64,000 bases of DNA, taken from positions 1-64,000 of the forward strand of contig QWDQ01000026.1 in the NCBI GenBank assembly GCA_003868215.1, in the 5' to 3' direction. The position numbers were made by a program, and so were the translations under genes. The notes under the pieces are model-generated. The model ran no database searches and was not told where the DNA came from. It worked only from the letters and a program-made list of their open reading frames with translations. Within the stretch, counting starts at the first letter, position 1. Each line of letters starts with the position of its first letter. Positions 28,301 through 41,291 of the stretch are shown here, in pieces. The DNA is from Pseudophaeomoniella oleicola. Lineage: Eukaryota; Ascomycota; Eurotiomycetes; Phaeomoniellales; Phaeomoniellaceae.

Positions 28301-31300
28301 TAATTAATATTTTAAATACTAAATACTTATCACTACATAATTATAAAAAATACGATATAGTATAAATTAAAATATATAAATAATTTTATTTCTTTAAATA
28401 ATAATTATCTTATCTTATATATTTCAGTATGCTTTAAGAGTAGTTGATATCTAAAGATAATTATTAATAATAAAATAATATTAATATTTTAATCTTTAAT
28501 AATATTAATTAAATAATAATATCGAGAAAATCATATTTAATTAAATTATAAAAAAGAGTTAAGATGAATAAATAATAAAATATAATAGAAAATAATATTA
28601 TTTAATATTATTAACTACTTTATATGATTATCGTTTTATAATTATTATTTATTAATCGCTGTTTTATAATTATTATTTATTAATCGCTGTTTTACTAGTC
28701 GTTATTTTATAATTATTATTTTATAATTACTGTTTTACAGTTACTGTTTTATTAATTATTATTTTATAATCATTATTTATTAATTATTATTTATTAATCA
28801 TTATTCTATTAGTCATTATTTTGCGGTTATTATTTTACAATTATTATTCTGCGGTCGTTATTCTGCGATCGTTATTCTGCAGTCGTTATTCTATAATCAT
28901 TATTCTACGATCATTATTCTACGGTCGTTATTTATTAGTCGTTATTTTATAATTATTATTTTATTAATCGTTATCTTGCGGTCGCTATCTTATAGTTAAT
29001 GAATAGAATAATAAAAGATAATAAAATCTAGTATTTTTTATATATTTTAGGAAATAAAGTTCCTAGAAACTATTATCACGTTTATAATTAGATATATAAT
29101 AGTTATTTAATTAGCCGAATAAATAATAATAAAAAATATTTTTTATTATTTTCTATTTAATATTAATATATAGTATAAATAATATTTATTATTAATTAAT
29201 TACAGCTATTATAATAATATAAAATCTTTATTATATACTCGAATCTTTATTTTATGTAATATTTTATATAATATTAATCTGTTTAAGTACCTGATATTAA
29301 AATTATTATAATATTAAACCGGAAGAAGACTACTCGCAGAGTATTTATTAATAAAATAATATTAATTTTAACTGTTATTCACGATCGGAAGAAAATAAAA
29401 AAAGAGAAGTTATTTTTATATTTTTAATAATATAAATATTATTATTATAAAAGCTTATATTTAAATAGTTCGTTAATTAATAATTTTAATAATAGTATTA
29501 AAGCAGAATCATTTTCCGTATTTATTAATAACGCAGATAATAAGGATTAATACGATATTAACGAATAATCCATCATTTAAGGAAGATAAATAACGGAAGT
29601 GATTAAAAAAGTAATTTTAAAATTATTTTTATTTATAAACTTATCTCGTAAAGACTGAAAGAATTAGCAGGTAGTATAAAAAATTATTATTATAAAACTT
29701 AAAATATTATTATTATAAGATATTTATTTATAATATAATTATAATACCGCTTATACACCAGTAACCGCATGGTTTATATTTAGTATTAATATATATTTAA
29801 ATATTAATAGTTTCGATTAATATATTAATTAAGATTAAGATATTTATCGGAAAGAGACTAGCTTCTACGAATATAGATTTTATTTAATAAAAGAAATCGT
29901 TTATAATTATTTTTCAGCAAATATTATATATTTTTTTTAATTTATAGAATAAATTATTAAAAAAGAGCTAAATAGATCTAATTTATTTAAATATTTTTTT
30001 TACGATTAATCTTCTGAAACTGTTTCACCGTATCGTGATATAAGATATATTATTAAAACTTATTTTTATTAAAGACCTGCGAGAATATCTTAAATTTTAA
30101 TATTTACTTCGCCTTCCGAATTTATAAAAGCCATAAACGTCAGCATATTTTAATTAATTTTAAATTAATATATTAATATAAAATAAATTTTATTAATAAC
30201 TTTAAAATCTTTTCCGTATAAACGTAGATAATTTATTTAATATAATAAAATCCTTTTACTTTTCGTAAGAAACGGTATTTAATTTAAACGAAAATATATT
30301 TTTAAATATATATATTAATATCGTTAATTTATATTTATTTTATCTTTTTGAATGTTCTGAAGCTAAGGTCGAATAAGTTATATTTAATATTAACGGGAAT
30401 TTTCAACATATACGGCGAAAGTATATTAATATTAATAAAATATAAGAAAAAATAATCTCTATATTTATTAATTCTGCAGTTACTTATATTGATTCTTAGG
30501 AAAACGATAATAAAGAATTATAATTATAAAAGAACTACTCGATATTTATAACTCTTAATTTAAACGTAAAGCTTAAATCTATAATAAATTATAACGAGAT
30601 GGGACTTTTAATAATAATTTATTAATATAAAATCCTTTTATAAGCGCTTAATTTATTTACTAGAAAATAATATAAATTAATTAAATAAGTTTTAAATTCA
30701 GTACTTTTTTATATTTCATTTACGACGGAATCGGTAATAATTTAATATAATATAATTTATTATTTTTAGAAATGCGCTAAGAGCCTAGAAATAAATAATC
30801 TAAAAATAATTTATTATTTTAATACTTTTTACTCTTATTACCACAACGTTTAATATTAATTTAAATATGGATCGAGGCACATAAAGAGATTAGAATTATT
30901 TTTAAATAAAAATTTAGAAATTTTATAATTTATTATAAATTATTTTATTCTAGTAAAACGAGTATTAAGTATTATATATTATATTATAATATTAGAATAT
31001 GTTCTTTTCGATTATAAATATAAAAAACTTCGAAAACTTTTTTCGGATTTTTACGAACGTTATAATAAAGTAATTAATATAGATTATTTAAATAAATAAA
31101 ATTTAGAATTTTTTTAAAATATTTTTAAAGAAAAAGCGTCTCTGATATTAGAATATATTTTTAATAATATTATAACGTTTATTATCTTTCTTTAAGAATA
31201 ATATATATGAATATAATATTTTATCGGATAATATATTCTATATCGAGATATTAAGAATATCTTTCCGTATTTTATAATTTTTAAAAAATTTAAGATTAAA

Positions 31301-34300
31301 CGGCATCTGGTGAAAAAGTTTAATAAAATTATATTAAAAACCTAAGATTTTATACGCCTTACAGCACGTCTTACGGAAATAAGAATTAAATTAAATAAAA
31401 ATCTATAAACAGTCAGATATATATATATATATTAAATATAAAATAATTATCTTCATTAAATATATATTTTTATCAAGTTTTTCGCAGAGATATTTAATTT
31501 ATAGTATTAAATTATTCGATAAACTATCTTTAGAGGATCAGAATTACGGTATTTATATAATTATATACGTGATTAAAAGATAGCGAGATAGGTTTTAAAA
31601 TCTATTATTACGCGAATTATTAAAATTAAAAAAGAGATAAAGCGTTATAATTAATTTAAAATATAATTTCTATTGATTATAAAAGACTGATTGAAAGATA
31701 TTAATTTTAAATAATTTAATTTTAATACTTTTATAAGTATTAATAATTTTTTTTTTAATTTATAGATTCTTATAACGTATTTCTCTTCTTCTTAATTAAT
31801 AAGTAAAATATTAAAGAAGGAATATTACTAGATATAATATTTAAATATTATTATAAATATCGAATATACGTTTTATCTAGAAAGAATCGAAGAAGAGTAA
31901 AAAATATTATTAATAAAATTAATTTATTTTAATTTATAAATAATTAATCAGTCTCTTCGTCTTTAATAAATATTAAAAATAAAAATCCGTTTATTTAAAT
32001 AAAATATATATAAACTAATATATATCCTTAAAAGCACGTACGGCGCGCGGAATATATAAAGTATATTATTAACGTCTTTATATAAAAAGCTTAAACGTAA
32101 GTCTGATAATATTAATTATTTTTATTTTAATTATCTTTATATCTTATATTCTTCAGGACACGAGGATTACTAATTTAGAATTAAAAAAAAATAATTAATA
32201 ATTTTTATATTAAATCGATTATATATAGAAAGCGAAGATCCGATTAATAATAATATAAAAAATAATGAGAATTTCGAATTAATAAATTAATTCGTTTACG
32301 TAATAAAAGTTTTTCTAATAACTACTGATAATACTTTTTTTATAAGAATTAATATAATTATCTAGATATTAACAGGGTAAAAGATTCGTTTTTATTAATA
32401 AATAAAATCGGATTTTTTTTTAAGTATCTGTAAGACCGTTTATTATTTAATTATTTTATTATTTTTACGCGATTTTAGTGCCTCTTAAAGATACTTAATA
32501 ATAATATTAGGATTTTTAGGGCTCATTTATTTAAAATCATAATTAAGTAATTAAATATTTTACGGTTTATTAAGGAGACTTAAATAGCTTTTTTATTTAA
32601 CATTTTCGAAAATTCGTTAAATCTTTTATTTAATTTCTCATTTTTATTTTATTTATATTATTAATATAGTCGAGAGAGCCTAATATTATATTTATATTTT
32701 ATATTTATAATAAAGAATTTTATATACTGAAATGACTCTAATTTTTTATATTTTTTATATATTTTATTATATGTTTTATCGTTGTCTTTTAAGACTTTTG
32801 AAAGCGTCATTATTATATACATTATTAATATCATAAAATATATAAAAACGAATAAAAAATAAAAACGTTATACGTATTTAATAATCTAAAGTATAATAAA
32901 ATATTAAAATAGATTTATCAGATACGCTAATAAAATATTTTTATTATTTATTTTATTTATAATCCTTCCGAGTATCTATTATGAAGAGTAAAAAAGTAAA
33001 GTTTAATTTTTTAAATTTATAAAATTATTTAATTTTAATTACGATAAAATGGTTACGGGATATCTATATTTACGTATTTTTTTATTAATTTTTATTATAA
33101 AGACGTTCTGCGTTTTTTTTTATATCAGTTTAAACGGACTTTATATCTTTAGTTTCAGAATGTTTTTTTTTCGAATAATAATATATATTATTTTTTAGAT
33201 ATTTTTTTAAAATATTTATTATAAATAAGGTTTTTTCTCTTTATTAAATACTTCGTTAATTAGAAATTATTTCAGTTATTAAGTTTTTTTATTATAAATT
33301 CTTTATTTTAAATCTCTATATTATTTATATTTACGTAATTATTTACGATATTATTTTTTAAAACTTTATTTATCCCTATTAAATATTATTTATATATTTA
33401 AGAGCAGTGATCCTGTTCTATTTATATAATAATTCATAATTAAATAAATATATAATTTATAATATATAGAAATTTTCTTAACCGATGCGGATATTCTTTA
33501 TTTTACGCGATTACTTCAGCAAGAGATTTATAGCAGTAAAGAATAATAAAATTAAATATATTTATATTAATAATTATTAATTTAATAAAAGTCTATATTA
33601 AAGTTAATAAAAAAGCTTTAAATAATATAGATTCTTAAGATTTTATTTAATATATATTTGCTTCGCCGGAAGTTATTTATATATAATAGTATTCAAAGTA
33701 ATACTGTGAGTTTAGAGAATTAAAGATAATATTTTAAATAAATAATATAAATTCACGATATCTTAGATAAATTAATATAAAAAGGATTCCGAAGTAATAA
33801 CGCTAATTAAAATTATAAAAAATAAGAAATAAGTATTCTTCTTTTATAATAAAAGATAATAATAAATATTAAAATCTATTATTAATAAGACTATCTACTA
33901 ATAATTATATAAATATTTAAGGATTTTTAATTTAATATTTTATAAATACTGCATGCGTATTCTTTATATTATATAATAAAAATATTTATTATGTATATAT
34001 TCTAGGTATTACGTATAACTAATTATTAACAGTATTAATATTATTTCTAAATATTATTAATAAATAATAGAAATTGCTAAAATCTATTACTTTATAAGAA
34101 TTATCTTATATTCACCCTTTTTCTTATATCTAATTTAAGATATTTAGATAAATATTTATATATTTATTTAATATTAATCTATTAATTCATGTATTTTATT
34201 TATGATAACGGTTATATTATAAAGCATTATAAGATCACTGTATATATAAATATATATAATAATTAATATATGATAAATTTATATAATAAGATTATATTAA

Positions 34301-37300
34301 ATAAATAAATATAAATAATTAACTAGAGAAATAACGTATCTAAATCTATAAAAGGAATTATAAATTAATTATTAAACGAATGAACTAAAGAATCTATAAC
34401 CGGTTAGTATAAATAATAAGATAAAGATATTTAGAAAGTTATATTATTAAAGTTATTAATATATATTTATATTATATTAAATTAATATTATTATTAATGA
34501 TAATCTGCCGCCTAGTAATTTATTAATAGATTAATTAATAATATTAGATAAACTAGATATCTCGTTATAAATTAATAACTTATTTAATGAAGTGAATCTT
34601 AATATACAGATAAATCCTTAAGATACTGTAGAAAGTAATAAAACATATTTTATTAAAAGTTCTAATAAGACTAGCTGTTAATACTTTATTAATTATTAGA
34701 AACATTTAAGACGTCTTAGAATTAATATTTAAAACTAAAATTAAAAATGTAAATAGATAATATGTAATATATCGGTCTAAATATTAGATATTAAAACTAA
34801 AATTATTTCGATATTTAAAAAAGAATAATACGAACAGTCTTCTTTATATCGCTAGAATAAAATAAGTCCGATATTCTTTAAATTAAAATATAAACTTATA
34901 ACGTAAAGAATTTATATTGAAGATTATAAATTAAAAACGTAATTAAGTACTAGATTAGAGTATAGATAAATAATTTATTAATTTATTAAAAAAATTTATA
35001 TAAGTCTTAAAATAATAATAATAATATTTAATATTCTTAATCTCTTTCTTCAGAATCTCGAATTAATATATAAATTTATTAAATAAATAAGAACCATCTA
35101 GGCAGTGCTATAATATAATATTTATAATTTATAAATTAAAAGTTAAAGCAGATATATATTCGCATTTAATTAAAAAGAAAATAATCGTATATTAATTATT
35201 TTTATTATCGATTAGATTATTTCTGACGTTAAAATAACATTTTACGTTATATTTTAAGATTTTCTTATATATTAGTTCGTTTATTCGTAAAATAATTAAT
35301 TAAAAATATTAATCTTACTCGATACGTATCTATTTATGAAGAGTAATATTATATAGAAAGATCATATTTTTATTAAATATCCGACGAGACTTTATTTGCG
35401 TTATAATAAGGCTTATAAAATCGGTTTAAATATTAAACTAATACGCGAATTTATTAATTTCGATTTAAAAGTTTTTATAAATTATATAAAAAATATTACT
35501 TTACTTATTAAAAAATATTATTTTATATAAATATTCCTTCGTCGTTTTAAATATTAATTAATTATTTTTATTAAAATCGCTGGCGGTCTAAAATAGTTTT
35601 TTAAATTAAATTTATATATCTTCTATAATAATTTATTTAAAATAGTTTATTTACGTAGCTAATTATTTCGTAAATATATATAAATTTCGAATATTCCGAC
35701 TCTAAATACTAAAGAATATAACTACTTTATTATATTTCTTTATTAAAATTAAACGGTATTGACTCTCTTAATGTATAAATTATGTTATCGTATTGATTTT
35801 TAATTAAAAGAATTTTAATTTTTTTATATTTTATTATTTATATCTGGTGTCGTAAATAAGCTAATACGTAAAAGGATTTAAAACTTTAAAAAAAACTTTT
35901 TTATATTTAGATTTAGATTTATTAAAGATACCGAATACTAAAGAGATATATTTTCAAAATTTATTATTATTAGAAATAAATTTAAATATCGTATTTAAAG
36001 TATAAAGTTAAAGAGGAATTAATAACGCTAAAGAAATAAAAATTATTTCGATAATAAAAAAGAATTCTTAATTAGTAAGAGAATCTTTAAAAATAAATAA
36101 ATTCTTAATTATTCTAGCGGATCTATAAATATAAATATATTAAATTAAAATTTATTTACTAACGGTTATACTTTTTATAAGAAATAAGTTTTATATTAAT
36201 TATTAAAATAATAAATAAATAATAAATTTATCTAAAGATGCTAGATAAAATAAAACCGATACGAATAATAAAATATTTAATAAAAATAATAGTAAATAAT
36301 CGCTTATTAAAGAACGTAATTTATAAATTAAAATACTTTATATAATAATTAGCGTAGAATATATTATTAATTAATCTAGATTTAATACTTTAATTATATA
36401 AGAAAGATCTTACTTTAGATTAATTATCGTAAAGTTATATAAATAATTCAGTTTTATCTCTAGGATTTATACGGAAGTTTTAAACGTAGGTTTTTTAATA
36501 AAGATCTTTATAACTAAACTGATAAGTCTATAAATTATTTTAAGGATATTTTTATAATTAATATATTTAATATAACTCTCAGAAGGTCTTTATATATAAG
36601 TATTCCGTAATTATTATATAATCTATTAATATTTCGTTATTATAAAAGCGATAAGGTCGATCAGTTCTTAATTTAAAAATCTTTAAATAGTTATTAATCA
36701 TATTTTATACGTTATATATTAAATTAATATTAGAGATTTAGCGAAAGAATTATTAAAAATATTTTAATTATATTTATAATAAAGAAACGTAGCGCTTAAG
36801 ATATTTTTTTATAAAAATAAATTATTAGTTTTTTAAAAAGATGAATCGTCAGTCAGATTATTAAATTTATAAAAAGATTAAAAGCGCGTTTTAATAAAAA
36901 AGAAAATAAAAAATAAATATAAATAAATATAAAATAATAATATTAATTTTTAATAATTATCGAAAAACAGTAACTGATTTATAATTTAGAAAGTTTTTAA
37001 GAGACGGAGAATAAAATTATAAAATCAGAATTAAAATCTAGATTTAAGTTATTAATTTAAGAAATTAATTTACTTTTATATCTTAAATAAAACTTAAAAA
37101 AGATGCGTTAAAAGGAAAAAATAATATACATGATTTATACGGATTATTAACTTAAAGTTTATACGTATATACATTAAATGATTTTTTATTTTAGGATTTT
37201 TATTAAAATCTATATTCTTATATTTTTATTTAATTAGACTGTTTTATTTTATAATTAAAATATTTCTATTTTATATTTCTTATTTATAATCGTCGCTGTT

Positions 37301-39085
37301 ATAATTTCTACGAATTTAGATTTTTTTAATCTAAGGAGCTTTATTTCGCTCGATTTTACATAATCTTTTATATTAAGATAAGCGAATCTAGGTTATAATT
37401 ATATTAATAATTAATATTATTAATCTAATACGGGAAATATGCTAGATAATAATATATTAATATTATTTTTTAATAATTTATTAAAAATCTCTTAAAGTAC
37501 TAGCAGTATCTCTTTATAGTATTTTTAAATCTTTAATAAAAATAATTTATTATATTTAATAAACTATGTACTAAATCTTGCTGATGAAGACGTATTAATT
37601 ATGTTAACGGATAACGTTTTATTTAATAATTTATAATAATATGGCGTAAATCTAAATAATATTATATATAATACTGGACTATTAATAATACTTTTATTAA
37701 TTATAATATGAATGTTTACTAGATTTTTTATTATTTAAGATTTATTTTTTATCGGACTCTTGCTAGTTAGATTAATTTATTAAAAAAGTCTTTATATCTA
37801 TTAAAAATTAAGATACTGAGTACGCATAGATATCTAAATCTAAAAACTTCGTATAATATTTAATTAATAGAAATACATAATTCTACTTAAAACCGTAGAT
37901 TAATAAAATATAATTTATTCGATATTATTTAATAAACGAAGAAGATTCTTATTAGATATTCAGCAGCCGTTAAATATAAAATTATTATAAATTCTTATTA
38001 ATATAAAAAATAATTATCTCGAGTTTTTATTTATTATATATATATAACAAAATCTCTCTGTTTAGAGTTAATAACGAAATTATAATATTATAATCTTATA
38101 ACCCCAAAAACGCTTTATCGATATAAACGATATATTATACGACGTATTAACGATAATATCGTTTATTAAAAGGCTTAAAAAAGCATTTAAAAATATTTAT
38201 AAGATTATATCTAACGTGTTTTAATAATAGATAGATAGATTAACTAATTAATTAATCTTAAGATATAATTTAATAATCCGTAGTTTTAAATTTAGTTTTT
38301 ATATAATTATTTTTAATTATCGCTCTTATTAAGCTTGTTTATAGCATTTTCATGATTTCGATATAGTTATTAAAAATATTAATTTTTTATCGCGTTTATA
38401 TTAATCTTTACAGTCATGTTCTAAAGAAATAATTAAAATTAAAAAAAGAAATAACTTATTTTAATAAATAATTATAAAATAATTATAAAAAATTATATAT
38501 CATTATAAAAAAGTTTTATTATATTAAGAGGAGATCGCTTATAAAATAATTTAAAATATAAATAGAAAATATACGAAAAGAAATTTAAATTTTTTTTATA
38601 TATTTATAAAATTTAATCTTGCGCTGTAAACGTCTAAATAATAAATATTAAACGCGAGATTTTTCTCAATCCGATTCTTATAAACTGTATTAAAATTAAT
38701 ATATTTTTTAAAATTATTAGTTTCGAGCCCTCGTCTCGTATAAATTTATATTAATTTATAAGATTTATATTAATCTGCATTGCCTTCTTTTTTTAATGTA
38801 AAACGGAAGGAAACCTTTAAAATATTTACTTTAAAATTATTTATTAACAGTAATTTTAAGACTTTAGTTAAAATATATATTTAAAAATTTCTTTCTTTTA
38901 GATAATAAATTTAAATAAAAATATATAAAAAGAGTTATAATTATTATAATATTCATTCACTAATATAAAAGACAATGAACCAGATAATTAATATAAATCC
39001 GATTAAAAATGTTAATAAATAATAAAAATTATAAGATACTATTACTATATAGATTCTACAGAAAAATCATTATTTTAATATTTTT
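22346..39085. other. right arm of the giant element, RIP-degraded, undecodable
   Basis: 16.7 kb of A/T-dominated DNA. The only visible internal structure is a 14-bp minisatellite (28629-28998) and a small imperfect palindrome, CTAATCTAGAATTAG, at about 22364. A 65-codon open frame at 22521 is a chance product of A/T-rich sequence and not a gene. This arm must hold most of the element's original content, including any transposase, but no motif survives that I can name. It may contain further nested elements that I cannot see by eye. Confidence 0.5.
28629..28998 (+). repeat. 14-bp minisatellite inside the RIP block
   Basis: About 26 tandem units of 13-15 bp around TTATTCTGCGGTCG. The units differ mainly by C/T and G/A changes; the GC-richest copies lie at about 28840-28930. 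The period is not a multiple of three, so it is unlikely to encode a protein repeat. Confidence 0.88.
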
Positions 39086-39270
39086 ATCAGATTCCACTAC
39101 TTTCTAATAAAATCTATTAGGAAATATTATTATATATAATTAAATTATTATTAATTATTTTAATAAGACTTAATGGGACCTAATTAAATTAAGGTTTTTT
39201 TTTTTTTAGCGAGTAAGTCTCACCTCTGACTTTATGGGCTAAGAAGCCTAGGACTGCACCCGCCACTGGT
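39086..39270 (-). repeat. right terminal inverted repeat
   Basis: The reverse complement matches 6019-6203. In some places this copy keeps the C or G where the left copy has T or A, and in others the reverse holds, so both copies were mutated independently. Confidence 0.88.
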
Positions 39271-39280
39271 GTCAGTGATC
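39271..39280 (+). repeat. 10-bp target-site duplication, right copy
   Basis: GTCAGTGATC, identical to 6009-6018 and directly adjoining the outer end (CCACTGGT) of the right terminal inverted repeat. Confidence 0.85.
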
Positions 39281-41291
39281 GACACATGGGAGACCGAAAC
39301 CTTTGTGGTGCACACTCGGTCTTCGGGCCTGTAGTGTAGTCCCAAAGGCTATGGATTAGGAATGAATCTCGCGACAGAAGCCACCGAATCACCCCCAGTC
39401 CCTGGTTATGGAGAGAGCCTCAACCGTCTACGGTACAGAACTGGGTTCGGTGATCAGACTTGATGTCTGGCTTCTGCTACTGCCTTGAGATGTAACGGTA
39501 CGGCCAGGCTGGAGAGTCTGCAGTTGAGTATTGAACAGAGGATTGGGATAACGGTCCTCCCCCTCTGCAATGGATTTTCTTAGCATAACCGCCATAAGCG
39601 ACACAAACTGTATGATGTATATATTGGATCAATATTAATAGTGAAGCTTGCAAATGAAAAAGCTCCTCAGAGAGATGTGTGGAATGAGGGGCGTAACTGC
39701 GTAACTGCTTGATTGATTCCTGCATGGGCAATCAATCGCAATCGCAACATGCAAAGCCACAAAGTGAGGGATACCCATGGCTGACGGGTATAGTTCAGGC
39801 GCAATAGTAATATGTGAGGGTATGAACAAAGAAACATCGTTGAAAGAAATGGAAGCCAGATGGGTACCTTAACACGTGGGATAATTAACTAAGGTATCTT
39901 AGGGATTCTGACGAATGGTCCAAGCCTGGGGACCTTATTGAGGGCCTTCGGTCCGGATATTAATGATTCAACGCCGCATTCGCGAAGTCACAGTCTCATC
40001 GGATGTATTACTGCGTAGTACACAACAAACCACGTCTAGACAAGCCTGAACCACAATATCTACTATGTACCTAGGTACCTACGTAGTAAAAAAAGAAAAA
40101 AAGTGGTATCCTCGCCAGATCTAAACTCTGGACGGCAATGTCTAAGGCGTATGGAGTCCTACGTAGCAAGTATTACATAGTAGATATGGAACCCATCAAG
40201 GTAGAAGAAGGATATCGTGTAACTTATCGATATTGTTGAATCCTCAGTGGATCGCAAACATGAGCAAAATAAGAATCGGTATGCTGATCTTTGCGCAATC
40301 CTATGGGAGATTCCCTGTCAGCCCAAGTCTAGAGTTTTTGCCTCATTGGGCCATTCCATTGTCACTCACGATGTACTATGGTAAGGGTATTACTATGTAT
40401 GTATGTATATGATACTTTACCTGTGACTAGACCTAACTCTGGGTGGTGCCATCTACTACGTAGTATCACCTCGCCTGGAAATCTGTCGGTCGACTAGAGT
40501 GGAAATACATTAGAAATCATCGATAGCAGATCCAGCGTGCCTAGTTGCTTGTTGTCTACCTACTCTATGCCTTCCAGGACGGGGGGAACATACCAACCCA
40601 CTTGCTCAGACTATGTCAAATCATTTGATGTGGATGCTGTGACCTGATGAAAAGCACTGATTGAGCATATTGTTGCAGAGATCATCAGACGCGTTGAAGA
40701 GTTTGACCACTCATGCGCTAATTACTGTATATCGCACATTGGTGCTTATGCGTGATGTTCATGCACATACTTACAGTTTGCAGTGTATACACGCTTATTA
40801 AGGTCTATACCGGGGATGCCTGCTGATGAGCTACTGTTTGATCAGAAGTCACCAGTTTACAGTATGTTGGTGGGTACCCCTTGAACCACAGTAGTAGTTG
40901 TACCTCGACCGATATGTAAATACCGGCGTCGTAGAGTTTCTCCTGTTGCAGGATGGGGTCTACCATGCGAAGTAACAAGTACCCAGCGAGCCAGCTACCA
41001 GCTAAGCCGTTGGACCTTTGGTTTACAACACAGCTGAAAATCATCGTCGTTGCAGCATTGCAACGCCACATGCCACTGTTCCGTGCCAAAGCGGATCTCG
41101 AGAGCCACGAACGGCGAGACGGGAAGAGCATTTGGCTGCATTCCAGCACGATTAGTGGAATCTCTACCACGATGTCACTATCTTAGTGCGACAAGCTTAT
41201 CATTTGTATAATCTGTCAGATTTGCCTGTTCTCGTTAGACCGAGCAAGACCTCCGAGCGTGACATGTAGAGGCTGTCGCTTTATCCTTGGT
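39281..41291. other. gene-poor flank right of the insertion
   Basis: 2.0 kb of normal-composition DNA with no supported gene. Two overlapping frames of 121 and 77 codons on opposite strands near 40805-41186 are unlike any family I know. Several TACGTAG-type sites occur here, including CCTAGGTACCTACGTAGTA near 40068-40087 and the full palindrome at 40454. The end next to 41291 will include the 3' UTR of the minus-strand gene that follows. Confidence 0.5.
40454..40465. repeat. palindrome TACTACGTAGTA, copy 2
   Basis: Perfect 12-bp palindrome identical to the copies at 5446, 46185 and 62470. Degenerate relatives lie nearby (CCTACGTAGC at about 40150). Confidence 0.8.

Larger units (their letters stand above)
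6019..39270. mobile_element. giant RIP-degraded TIR DNA element (about 33 kb with nested insertion)
   Basis: A single insertion of 33,252 bp. Its ends are about 185-bp inverted repeats starting ACCAGTGGCGGGTGCAGTCC, and it is flanked by a perfect 10-bp direct repeat. That combination is what a cut-and-paste DNA transposon leaves. Long TIRs with 9-11 bp duplications are typical of Mutator-like elements, so that superfamily is the best guess, but no transposase could be read. The interior is almost pure A/T with remaining C and G often in CG, CT or CC contexts, as expected from C-to-T change at CA on both strands (RIP). No intact frame survives. A Ty3/Gypsy-type element of about 10.3 kb sits inside; removing it leaves about 22.9 kb. 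The composition returns to normal within the last 60-70 bp of each TIR, and the flanks are not degraded. Confidence 0.8.

Noticed and set aside
6060-39190. AT-rich block as centromere or mitochondrial DNA
   Set aside because: It has transposon ends with a target duplication and an LTR retroelement inside. It lacks mitochondrial genes and tRNAs.
6019-39270. Giant element as hAT type, because the TIR contains CAGTGGCG
   Set aside because: hAT elements make 8-bp duplications directly next to CAGTG ends. With ends placed there, the flanks (GTGATCAC and GTGTCAGT) do not match. The 10-bp duplication fits only if the TIR starts two bases further out (ACCAGTGG).
6019-39270. Giant element as a Starship or a Polinton
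   Set aside because: Starships use a tyrosine recombinase and lack long TIRs, and Polintons have 6-bp duplications and usually longer TIRs. Neither fits a 185-bp TIR with a 10-bp duplication, and no captain or capsid-type gene could be seen. RIP damage means cargo cannot be excluded.
40805-41186. 121-codon minus and 77-codon plus frames near the large unknown gene
   Set aside because: They overlap each other and lie where the 3' UTR of that gene is expected; no homology could be recognised.
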